Shown: positions 53,717 through 62,109 of the stretch, piece by piece | How the letters are laid out: every line of letters begins with the position of its first letter | Numbering within the stretch: the stretch's first letter is position 1 | NCBI GenBank assembly: GCA_000230935.2 | Contig: AGIQ01000002.1 | Span: forward strand, 1 to 64,000 | DNA length: 64,000 nt | Reading direction: 5' to 3' | Origin: Mycolicibacterium rhodesiae JS60 | GTDB taxonomy: Bacteria > Actinomycetota > Actinomycetes > Mycobacteriales > Mycobacteriaceae | Notes under the pieces: model-generated | Databases searched by the model: none | Seen by the model: the letters and a program-made list of their open reading frames with translations, nothing else | Told to the model about the DNA's origin: nothing | Made by a program: the position numbers and the translations under genes

Positions 53717-54336
53717 CCGATCGCGCCGCGGCCGCCGTAGTGCGGGCCCTCGACGACCGGCAGCGGGAGGCCACCGCGGAGGTGGAACGCATCCTGTCCG
53801 CCGCCATCACGGTGATGCAGCGAGTCTCCCCCGACGCGCCGCGGGTCAGCGACATCGTCGCCGAGGCCGGCGTGTCCAACAAGGCGTTCTACCGCTATTT
53901 CGCCGGCAAGGACGACCTGATGCTGGCAGTCATGGAACGCGGTGTGCGCCTGGTGGTCTCGTATCTCGAACACCAGATGGCCAAGGAGAACACGCCGGTG
54001 GGCCAGATCACCCGGTGGATCAGCGGATCGCTGGCCCAGGTGGCCGATCCGGAGCTGATCGGCATGAGCCGGGCGCTGGTCGGGCAGATGTCCGCCTCGG
54101 ATAAGCGGCGGATGGGTGAGGAAGAGACCATGGCTGCCATGCGCGACCTGCTGCTCGGTCCGATACGCGATCTGGGCAGTGCCGATCCCCGGCGTGATGC
54201 CGACGCGGTGTTCGTGTGTACCGTCGGCACGATGCGCCGCTATGTGGACTCCACCGACCAGCCCGGTCGCAAGGACATCAGCCACCTCGTCGGGTTCTGC
54301 CTGCGCGGGCTCGGCGTGGGAGAAGGAGAACGCTGA
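53713..54336 (+). CDS. TetR-family regulator
   Basis: A 207-residue regulator. The HTH (residues 25-75) shows RVSDIVAEAGVSNKAFYRYFAGKDDLMLAVMER, the TetR recognition-helix pattern. GTG 53713 overlaps the ACAD stop by 4 nt, and its own stop overlaps the next ATG. It is likely a local repressor of this operon and of the divergent CaiB gene, acting at 50528-50542; the inducer would be an acyl-CoA. Confidence 0.88.
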   Translation: MTDRAAAAVVRALDDRQREATAEVERILSAAITVMQRVSPDAPRVSDIVAEAGVSNKAFYRYFAGKDDLMLAVMERGVRLVVSYLEHQMAKENTPVGQITRWISGSLAQVADPELIGMSRALVGQMSASDKRRMGEEETMAAMRDLLLGPIRDLGSADPRRDADAVFVCTVGTMRRYVDSTDQPGRKDISHLVGFCLRGLGVGEGER

Positions 54337-55310
54337 TGCGCGCCGTCGTCTGCCGCGAGTACGGCACCCCCGAGGATCTGGTTCTCGACACCCTGCCCGA
54401 CCCCACACCGGGTCCCGGGCAAGCCGTGGTCAGGGTGCGGGCCGCCGCGGTCAACTACCCCGACGTGCTGATGATCGCGGGCAAGTACCAGATCAAGGTG
54501 CCGCCGCCGTTCAGCCCCGGCAGCGAGATGGCGGGTGACGTGTTGGCCGTCGGTGATGGCGTCGACTACCAGCCCGGCGATCGGGTATCGGCCACCACGT
54601 TCGTCGGGTCCTTCGCTGAGCAGGCTCTGGTCGATGCCCGCGGTCTGACGCGCATTCCCGACGGTGTGGACTATGCCGATGCCGCGGCGTTCGGCGTGAC
54701 CAACCGGACGGCGTACTACACCCTGCGCACCGTCGCCCCGGTGCAGCCCGGCGACTGGGTGGTGGTGCTCGGCGCCGGTGGCGGCGTCGGCCTGGCCGCC
54801 GTCGACATCGCGGTTCTGATGGGCGGCAAGGTGATTGCGGCAGCATCGGGCCCGGAGAAGCTCGAAGTGTGCCGTCAGCGCGGTGCGCAGGCCTGCATCG
54901 ACTACGACACCGAGGACCTGAAGGCCCGGCTCAAGGAGATCACCGGCGAGGGCGGCGCTCAGATCGTGATCGATCCGGTCGGTGGTCGCTACTCCGAGCC
55001 GGCACTGCGCGGGCTGGGGCGTGGCGGCAAGTTCGTCACGCTGGGTTACGCTGCCGGCGAGATTCCCAGGATTCCGCTGAACCTGGTGCTGCTGAAGGGA
55101 ATCACCGTGCAGGGCATGGAGATCCGCACCTTCATGATCGACTACCCCGAGCAGATAGCCCGCGACGACGCCGAGTTGGCGCAGCTGTTCGCCGAGGGCC
55201 GGCTGCGCCCCTACCTGGGTGCGCGGTTCCCGCTGGAGCAGGCGGCGACCGCGCTGCGCTACGTTGCAGACCGCAAGGCGATCGGCAAAGTCGTCATCGA
55301 CGTGCCTTAA
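54336..55310 (+). CDS. Zinc-independent quinone oxidoreductase-like protein
   Basis: A 324-residue medium-chain dehydrogenase/reductase without zinc ligands: VNYPDVLMIAGKYQIKVPPPF (QOR signature start), AFGVTNRTAYYTLR, and NADPH site VVVLGAGGGVGLAAVDIAV. The family reduces quinones or enoyl compounds with NADPH. Its ATG shares one base with the TetR stop. It closes the operon; 55311-55379 is a short convergent gap without features. Confidence 0.88.
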   Translation: MRAVVCREYGTPEDLVLDTLPDPTPGPGQAVVRVRAAAVNYPDVLMIAGKYQIKVPPPFSPGSEMAGDVLAVGDGVDYQPGDRVSATTFVGSFAEQALVDARGLTRIPDGVDYADAAAFGVTNRTAYYTLRTVAPVQPGDWVVVLGAGGGVGLAAVDIAVLMGGKVIAAASGPEKLEVCRQRGAQACIDYDTEDLKARLKEITGEGGAQIVIDPVGGRYSEPALRGLGRGGKFVTLGYAAGEIPRIPLNLVLLKGITVQGMEIRTFMIDYPEQIARDDAELAQLFAEGRLRPYLGARFPLEQAATALRYVADRKAIGKVVIDVP

Positions 55311-55379
55311 CACGAGCAGACACAAACATCCCCTTTCTCGCGGTGTGTCGGGATCCTTTGCGTCTGCTCGCGGGAGAAC

Positions 55380-57257
55380 TCACGGCGTGATGATGTTGAA
55401 GCTGGGATCGGGCCGATCCAGCGCACCGAGCAGCGTCTGCAATGCCTGGCCGTCACCGCTGACCTCCAGGCCGGGCGAGGTGAAATCGCCTGCTGCGGCT
55501 GCCAATAGCCGCAACTTACTGAGCAATCTGACGGTCGCGGTCGCCGTCGACTCGTCGGCCCGGCACTGGCGGTAGACCAGCACACCGTTGCGCAGGGTGA
55601 GCCGGTAATTGGCGCCGAGGTCATCGAAGGTGATATCGAGCGCGATGTCGAGATCCCATGCCCGCGGCCCGTTCACGCTGATCGCCAGCACATCGAACAT
55701 CTGCTCGGGGGTGAGCTGAGCCAGCAGTGTCGTCGACGACGACTGGGTGGGCGTGCCGAAGTTCCCATTCCGCAGCTCGGTGGCACCAGACAGGAAGAAG
55801 TTGCGCCACGTCGCACACTCCGCGCCGTAAGCCATTTGTTCCAGCGTGTCCGCATAGAGCTCGCGGGCACCCGCGTGATTCTCGTCGGTGAAGATCACGT
55901 GATCGAGAAGCGTTACAGCCCAACGGTAATCACCGGAATCGGCAGCGGCGCGCGCGAGCTCGACCACCCGGTCAACACCACCCATCGCCTGGACGTAGCG
56001 CGGTCCGGCCGCCTCCGGCGGATGCGCCCACAACCGTGCGGGGTTGCCGTCGAACCAGCCCATGTAACGCTGATAGACGGCCTTGACGTTGTGGCTGATC
56101 GAGCCGTAGTACCCGTGGGCATGCCAGGCGTTGTGCAGCGCAGGCGGCATCTGAAAGGTCTCGGCGATCTCGATGCCGGTGAAGCCCTGGTTGAGCTGCC
56201 TCAGCGTCTGGTCGTGCAGATAGGCGTACAGATCACGTTGCAGGGACAGGAATTCGACGATGTTGTCCTTCCCCCACGTCGGCCAGTGATGCGAGGCGAA
56301 CACCACGTCGGCACGGTCGGTGAAGGTGTCGATGGCCTCGGTCAGATATCCGGCCCACCCGTGCGGGTCGCGGACCAGGGCGCCGCGCAGCGTCAGCAGG
56401 TTGTGCAGATTGTGGGTGGCGTTCTCCGCCATGCACAGCGCGCGGAATTTCGGAAAGTAGAAGTGCATTTCGGCGGGCGCCTCGGTGCCCGGAGCCATCT
56501 GGAATTCGATCTCGACACCGTCGATGGTGTGTTTCTCACCGGTGGTGGTGATGTCGATCGTGGGCACGATGATCGCGACCTCACCGGTTGACGGTGTCTG
56601 GCCCAGCCCGCAGCCGACCTGACCCTGCGGGCCGCGATCGAGCACGGCCCCGTACATGTAGCCGGCACGGCGGGCCATCGCGGTACCGGCGTACACGTTC
56701 TCCTGGACCGCGTGCTCGGTGAACCCCTCCGGCGCCAAGACAGCGACCTTGCCCGCGTCGACGTCGGCCTGCGTCGTCACGCCGAGAACACCGCCGAAAT
56801 GGTCGACGTGGGAGTGGGTATAAATCACCGCGACGACCGGCCGGTCGCCGCGGTGCGCGCGATAGAGGGCCAACGCGGCCGCCGCGGTTTCGGTGGAGAC
56901 CAGCGGATCGATGACGATGATGCCGGTGTCGCCCTCGATGAAACTGACATTGGACAGGTCCAGCCCGCGCACCTGGTAGATGCCTTCGACGACCTCGTAG
57001 AGACCCTGCTTCGCGGCCAGCGTGCTCTGCCGCCACAGACTCGGATGCACCGACGCCGGCGCATCACCGGCGAGGAACCCGTAGGCGTCGTTGTCCCACA
57101 CCACGCGGCCGTCGGCGGCCTTGACGACGCATGGCGTCAGCGCGCCGATGAAGCCGCGGTCGGCGTCGGCGAAATCGGCAGTGTCCTCGAACGGCAGGGA
57201 CTTCACATGCTCGGCGTGGGCGGCTTCGATGACGGCGGACGGCGGCTTGGGAGTCAT
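55380..57257 (-). CDS. Alkyl sulfatase (SdsA1/BDS1-like, Rv3762c type)
   Basis: A 625-residue metallo-beta-lactamase-fold type III sulfatase that releases sulfate from alkyl sulfates such as SDS. The zinc site is VIYTHSHVDHFGG (THxHxDH); MAENATHNLHNLLTLRG and FASHHWPTWG give the remaining ligands (Glu and His). Residues about 400-520 form the dimerisation domain (RYMGWFDGNPARLWAHP) and 530-625 an SCP2-like C-terminal domain (LNGVLVYRQCRADEST-like). It resembles Rv3762c in size and in lying near a FadE36-like gene. No signal peptide is visible. Confidence 0.92.
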   Translation of the reverse strand: MTPKPPSAVIEAAHAEHVKSLPFEDTADFADADRGFIGALTPCVVKAADGRVVWDNDAYGFLAGDAPASVHPSLWRQSTLAAKQGLYEVVEGIYQVRGLDLSNVSFIEGDTGIIVIDPLVSTETAAAALALYRAHRGDRPVVAVIYTHSHVDHFGGVLGVTTQADVDAGKVAVLAPEGFTEHAVQENVYAGTAMARRAGYMYGAVLDRGPQGQVGCGLGQTPSTGEVAIIVPTIDITTTGEKHTIDGVEIEFQMAPGTEAPAEMHFYFPKFRALCMAENATHNLHNLLTLRGALVRDPHGWAGYLTEAIDTFTDRADVVFASHHWPTWGKDNIVEFLSLQRDLYAYLHDQTLRQLNQGFTGIEIAETFQMPPALHNAWHAHGYYGSISHNVKAVYQRYMGWFDGNPARLWAHPPEAAGPRYVQAMGGVDRVVELARAAADSGDYRWAVTLLDHVIFTDENHAGARELYADTLEQMAYGAECATWRNFFLSGATELRNGNFGTPTQSSSTTLLAQLTPEQMFDVLAISVNGPRAWDLDIALDITFDDLGANYRLTLRNGVLVYRQCRADESTATATVRLLSKLRLLAAAAGDFTSPGLEVSGDGQALQTLLGALDRPDPSFNIITP

Positions 57258-57286
57258 GCCGTCAATCCTGCCCTAGGAGGAGGCGG

Positions 57287-59251
57287 TCACGTCCAGAATC
57301 CGTTGAGGGGTTCGGCGTACTTGTCGTTGTTGGTCATCGTCGGCACGCCGAGCGCATCCTCGATCGTGCGCAGCGTGCTGTAGTGGTCGTAATGATCGGT
57401 GACGACGAAGGCGCCGCCCTTCATTCCGCCCGCGCTGACCGCCAGCGGCGATGGGATCACCACGGTGACGATGTGGTTGCCCTCGTTACCGAAACCAAGC
57501 GTGATGTTGTTGTTGTCCTCGTCGAACGTGACGATCAGCACCGACTTCGTGTTGTTCCACTCATCGGAGTTGATGATCGTCGTGACGTTCTCCTGCAAGA
57601 ACTCGTCGAGCGCGGGGACGTTGTACTGGTGGCGCGGATCGATCTGCGACAGCGCGAAGTGTGCCACACCGGCCAGGGTGTCGACGGGGCCTTCGCCGTT
57701 GGAGTCCTCGTCGGCGGCGAACCACACGAAATCCGCTGTCTTTCCGGGGGTGTTGAGATCGTCTGCCAATTGCGTCAACGGGAACATGTGCGCGGCGGCG
57801 TAGGCCTGATTGTCGCCGATTCCGGCGAACGCCGGCCAGGGCGTCTGGTCGGTCGAATAGTCCGCGGTGGACTGTAACGGCTGGCCGGGCGTCATGCCCT
57901 GTGCGTAGGCGGCCCACGTAACACCCGCGTTGTCCATGGTGAAGGCGAGGTTGTTCGGGTCGTTGATGCACACCGACTTGCAGTTGTAGGTCTTGCCGTA
58001 GACCTGTCCGCCGACGATCGCGTAGTAGTTCGGCAGGCTGGGATGGGTCACCGCGTAGTAGTTGTTGGCCAGCCCGTAGGCGTTCATCAGACTGTTCAGG
58101 TACGGCGCGTTGGGGCTTCCGACGATGTCGTTGTAGCCCTTGTTCTCCATGTAGACCAGGAACACGTGGTCGAGCGGCTGGACCTGGGACACCGGCGGCG
58201 TTGGCGCGGGCGGCGCGGATTGGGCGGTGCCGATGCTGAAGGACAGGTTGTCGGCGTAGGCGTTGTTGAACCTTGCGGTGAAACCGATCACGACCGGATT
58301 CAGATCGTGCATGGTGAGCGTCACGACCGCGCTACGCGTCCCCGCCGGGACCGTGCCGGTAGTCGTTCGCTGGCGGAATCCCGTCTGTCCCAACCGGTCC
58401 AGGTTCGTGACCGGGCCGATCGTCGAACTGCCCAGGTAGAGCTGGTTCTGGTCGAGGAAGGTCACTTTCACCGTAGCGAATGAGGGATCCAGCAGATAAC
58501 CACCAAGATAGCCATTGAGGTTGAATGGCACTGTACCGCTGTCGATCTCGGCGGCAGAGGCGCTCAGGTCCACCGTCTGGGTGAGCGCCGAGGTGGCGAC
58601 GTCGCCGCCACTGAAGAACTGGTTCCCGCCACTGGGCGGTGCGGCGTCGACGCCTGGGAACGACACGATGGCAGGAAGATTCGGCCATGCGAAGCTCAGG
58701 CCCACCGGCCATGCATTGCGGAGCTCGCCATACTTCACGACCGTCGGAGTTCCCGTCGCCGTCCACCCGGGCACGCTGACCGCGCTGTTTCCGTACCCGG
58801 CCGTGTCGCCGAGTTCGGCGCCCGCATTCGTCAGCAGGTTGGGGCCCGTGAGAGGGAGCGCGGCGCTCGTGACCGCTCCCGCCTTCCCGATACCCGTGAT
58901 GCGACGCAACTCGTTGCCCGCATAGGCGAGCATCGACGATAGCGTCACCGGCGGAGGCGGCGTGCCACCTCCGACGAGCGAATGCAGGCGAATGCCGGCA
59001 AGTGGCTGTGAAGACGAAAGTTGCTGAGGATTGCCTAATTTCGACGACGACGGTCCCTTCGCCAAGCTGGGCGTCACACGGTGCGTCTTGCCCACTGCCA
59101 CCGGTTTTGGTTTGGCTGCCGTGCTATCCGAAGCAGATGACGCGTTCGACGGCTGGGCATCCGCGACACACGGTGTGCTCGCCAACCAGGAACCGATTCC
59201 GAGGGTGAGCGCGAGTGCCCCCACCCTGCCGATGTGTGCTGCATTGCCCAT
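57287..59251 (-). CDS. Secreted phosphoesterase with N-terminal beta-sandwich domain
   Basis: A 654-residue exported protein. The signal peptide is IGRVGALALTLGIGSWLAS with cleavage near CVADAQ; ATG 59251 has GGGAG upstream and is preferred to longer frames. Residues about 60-110 are a Lys/Ser linker, 130-340 a jelly-roll-like domain (NLLTNAGAELGDTAGYGNSAVSVPGW), 370-650 a phosphoesterase of the phospholipase C/acid phosphatase superfamily (VFLVYMENKGYNDIVGSPNAPYLN, THPSLPNYYAIVGGQ, IVTFDEDNN). Such enzymes release phosphate from phospholipids or phosphomonoesters at the cell surface. The N-terminal domain could bind carbohydrate or the wall. Confidence 0.85.
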   Translation of the reverse strand: MGNAAHIGRVGALALTLGIGSWLASTPCVADAQPSNASSASDSTAAKPKPVAVGKTHRVTPSLAKGPSSSKLGNPQQLSSSQPLAGIRLHSLVGGGTPPPPVTLSSMLAYAGNELRRITGIGKAGAVTSAALPLTGPNLLTNAGAELGDTAGYGNSAVSVPGWTATGTPTVVKYGELRNAWPVGLSFAWPNLPAIVSFPGVDAAPPSGGNQFFSGGDVATSALTQTVDLSASAAEIDSGTVPFNLNGYLGGYLLDPSFATVKVTFLDQNQLYLGSSTIGPVTNLDRLGQTGFRQRTTTGTVPAGTRSAVVTLTMHDLNPVVIGFTARFNNAYADNLSFSIGTAQSAPPAPTPPVSQVQPLDHVFLVYMENKGYNDIVGSPNAPYLNSLMNAYGLANNYYAVTHPSLPNYYAIVGGQVYGKTYNCKSVCINDPNNLAFTMDNAGVTWAAYAQGMTPGQPLQSTADYSTDQTPWPAFAGIGDNQAYAAAHMFPLTQLADDLNTPGKTADFVWFAADEDSNGEGPVDTLAGVAHFALSQIDPRHQYNVPALDEFLQENVTTIINSDEWNNTKSVLIVTFDEDNNNITLGFGNEGNHIVTVVIPSPLAVSAGGMKGGAFVVTDHYDHYSTLRTIEDALGVPTMTNNDKYAEPLNGFWT

Positions 59252-59441
59252 GACCCGTACTCCCGCCATCAGATAACTCAGATGGTAGAAGTGCGGGCCC
59301 TCCCCGGCTGGGAATTGACGGGGGCAGTTGGGCGCGCTCAGTCCGTACACCTCGCGGGAGCGGAGTCACCACCCGAGGCCACCGCCATGTCCGCCGCGGC
59401 CCAGGGTACGTCTGTGCCGACGGTGCGGTCTCGTCCGGGAA

Positions 59442-61997
59442 TCAGCGCGGGCTGATCCGGCTCGCGGACAACTCCTGGAGATAGACCTCCAGGTCGGTGT
59501 ACCCCAGCTCCGACAGGTCGGTGGCGTTGGTGTTCGACGAGTTGGGATCCAATCCTTTGGCAATTTCCCAGGCGTCGGGCATGCCGTCAGCGTCGGTGTC
59601 CAGCGGCGCGGCGGGCGCGGCACCGGAGTAAGCCGGCAGCAGAGCGTCATTGGCCGGGTTGGTGTTGGGCGGCGCGATTGAGATGGTGTCTTGGGCCACG
59701 GATTGGAGCAGCCTGGTGTCCATGGGGTCGCGGGGCCACGCGCCGGCGCTGTCCAGCAGGACTGCGCGCAACATATCCGTCGGGGTGTAGGTGATGGCCG
59801 GGAAGGGATGCCGCGAGCTGCGCGCTTGCGCTTGGCCGGATGCGCCGTCGGGCTGGGCCACCGACGGATAGTCGTTGCAGCAGTAGAAGAGTTCGTAATC
59901 CGACCTCGACGGGTACCCGCTCATTTCGTTGCCGCTGACGTACAACTGGTTACCTGCGACGCGCAGAATCTGGTCGTCGAACATTCCGTACTGGAATTGA
60001 GGACCGGTCTTGAAGTAGTTGTTGACGGCGTTGATGTTCCAATAGATCGGATACGGGTTGCCTCGGGCGTCGGTGACGACGTTCGTGCTCACGCCGAGGG
60101 CGATGAAGAAGCGTGGATCCCAGTACAGGTTGTTGGACAGCTCCAGGTTCATGGTGGAATTGGCGGCGGCCAGGGACTCGCGGCTTCCTTCCGGCAGTCG
60201 ACCTTCAATACGGTTGAAGATGTTGTGATGAAGTGAGACGTTGTTCAACTCGAAGCCGTTGGCCGGATTCGAGTAGTTCATCAGCACACCGCCGTAGAAG
60301 GAATGGCCCCCAAGGGTTTCGGCGAGAATCGAGTTCTGAACGGTGATGTTGTTCGAGTAGGAGATTTCCACGGCTTCGTCGGTGGCGTTGCCGATGGAGA
60401 CATGGTCGACGATCGCGTTGCGGGTGTAGCGCAGACGCAATCCGTCATCACTCGGCCCGGTCACGCCCGGGCGAATTCGCACATGTTGCAGAATCCAATT
60501 CTCGGCGAAGTCGGATGGGGCGTGGACGGTTTGATCCTGGTAGGGGGTTTCATCGGTGACAAAGCCCCTAATGGTGATGCCGCCCGGGGAGGTTTGACCG
60601 GCGATGGTCACGTCGCCATTCGTCAGATGAATCTGGGCGTCGATCAGCCCACTGACTTTGAAGAGAATGTATTTCGGGCCGGGCTGATCGATCGCCCATT
60701 GCAGCGAGCCCGGGCCGGAAGCATCGGTGTTGGTGACGTAGATGACGCTGCCGCCCCGGCCGCCGGTTGCGAAACTGCCGAACCCTTCAGCCCCGGGGAA
60801 GGCCGGCAGCGCCCCTGCTGGAGCGGGTGGTACCGGCACCAGCGACACCGTGACCGGGATGGCGGCCGTGCCGCCGAAGGCGTCGGTGATGGTGACACTG
60901 AAGGTGTCGGCCCTGTCGGCGGGCGTGGCGGTGGGGGCCGCCGCGTTCCCCCGTGCGGTGGGGGTCGGGGTGTAGCTGAACACCCCGGCCGTGGTGACGG
61001 TCACCGCACCTTTCGTCGTGGTGGTGGATCCGCTGTAGGTCAGGGCGTCGCCATCCGCGTCGCTGCCGATCACGGCGCCGGTCACCACTCCCGTGGTCGG
61101 GTCGGGGCTGTTGACGACGGCGTTTCCGGCAGGGGCGGTGTTGGTCGGGGTGAACGGGGCCACCGTGACGCGGACTGTACCTGCGCTGGTGTGTCCGCTG
61201 TCGCCGATCAGGCCGAAGGTGAGCAGGTTGATCAACCCGGACAGACCGTGCAGGTGGAATCCGCCACCCGCGTCGCTGACGCTGACCCCGAACGAGTCGA
61301 GGGCACCGGTCGCGGCCACGGCCCGGTCCGGGGTGTAGAGGTAACTGCCGTCGGGGTCGACCACCACAACGCCGCGGGTGGGATTCTCGGTGACGGTGAA
61401 GGTCAGCGGGCCGCCGTCGGGATCAGCGGCGTTGAGCACACCACTGACTGCGCCGGTACTTGCCTGGCTGCTCTGGGTGGGGTTCAGCGTCGGGCGCCGC
61501 TTGCTGAAGATCGCCGCCAGATCGGTGAAGAACCGACCGATCGGATCGCCGCCGGCGCGCGGCACCTTGACCGGCTGAGGGCTCGGTGAGGAGGCGGAAA
61601 CCAGCGGCTGAGCCGGGGGCCGCTCGGACTCCCTGCGCGAATATGCCAACGCCATCACCTGTGCCGGCGAGGGCGCGGGGGCCTGCGGCGAGGTGGGGGA
61701 CGGCGTCGTGCGGCGAAGCGAATTGGGCGCGTCAGCGGGGTGCGCGGAGCTGCGGGCAGTCCTTGCCGACGCTGAAGACCCGCGCTTTGTCCCCGTGCTG
61801 CGCTGCGCTGTTCCGGCGGCAACACCCGCCGCGGACGGGGCGGGGGAATGGGAACTCGCGGAGCGCGACGACGAGGAGGAGCCCTCGTCGGAGGGTTCGG
61901 CAGCGGCGACACCGGCGCCGCCCACCGCAATCGCAGCGCCCACACCCACCATCGCAGCAAGTGGACCGAGCCGTCGCGCGAACATTGCGGTGCTCAT
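59442..61997 (-). CDS. Secreted pectate-lyase-like beta-helix protein with VCBS-type repeats
   Basis: An 851-residue exported protein. A signal peptide (LGPLAAMVGVGAAIAVGGAG) is followed by a long Ser/Ala/Pro linker (30-150), two VCBS/cadherin-like repeats of about 100 residues (GVLNAADPDGGPLTFTVTEN with YLYTPD, then AVIGSDADGDALTYSGS with FSYTPT), and a PL1-type parallel beta-helix starting FPGAEGFGSFATGGRGGSV. The helix contains WILQHVRIRPG, NAIVDHVSIGNATDEAVEI and ELSNNLYWDPRF strands. The C-terminus has a Ca-binding DTDADGMPDAWEIAKGLDPN loop, as in thrombospondin-3 or dockerin repeats. It probably cleaves plant pectin or a related acidic polysaccharide. Confidence 0.85.
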   Translation of the reverse strand: MSTAMFARRLGPLAAMVGVGAAIAVGGAGVAAAEPSDEGSSSSSRSASSHSPAPSAAGVAAGTAQRSTGTKRGSSASARTARSSAHPADAPNSLRRTTPSPTSPQAPAPSPAQVMALAYSRRESERPPAQPLVSASSPSPQPVKVPRAGGDPIGRFFTDLAAIFSKRRPTLNPTQSSQASTGAVSGVLNAADPDGGPLTFTVTENPTRGVVVVDPDGSYLYTPDRAVAATGALDSFGVSVSDAGGGFHLHGLSGLINLLTFGLIGDSGHTSAGTVRVTVAPFTPTNTAPAGNAVVNSPDPTTGVVTGAVIGSDADGDALTYSGSTTTTKGAVTVTTAGVFSYTPTPTARGNAAAPTATPADRADTFSVTITDAFGGTAAIPVTVSLVPVPPAPAGALPAFPGAEGFGSFATGGRGGSVIYVTNTDASGPGSLQWAIDQPGPKYILFKVSGLIDAQIHLTNGDVTIAGQTSPGGITIRGFVTDETPYQDQTVHAPSDFAENWILQHVRIRPGVTGPSDDGLRLRYTRNAIVDHVSIGNATDEAVEISYSNNITVQNSILAETLGGHSFYGGVLMNYSNPANGFELNNVSLHHNIFNRIEGRLPEGSRESLAAANSTMNLELSNNLYWDPRFFIALGVSTNVVTDARGNPYPIYWNINAVNNYFKTGPQFQYGMFDDQILRVAGNQLYVSGNEMSGYPSRSDYELFYCCNDYPSVAQPDGASGQAQARSSRHPFPAITYTPTDMLRAVLLDSAGAWPRDPMDTRLLQSVAQDTISIAPPNTNPANDALLPAYSGAAPAAPLDTDADGMPDAWEIAKGLDPNSSNTNATDLSELGYTDLEVYLQELSASRISPR

Positions 61998-62109
61998 CGT
62001 TTTCCCCCGGATGTGGGTGGGAGACCCACGCCACCTTTCCAGGGCAGCACGCCACGACGGGACTTGTCAACGCCCGCGACCTTGGATGGTTGAAAGGGCC
62101 AACATCCGA

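Noticed and set aside
60303..61589. Long 428-codon plus-strand frame
   Set aside because: It is antisense to the pectate-lyase-like gene, Gly/Arg/Val-rich without domains, and explained by GC3 bias on the opposite strand.
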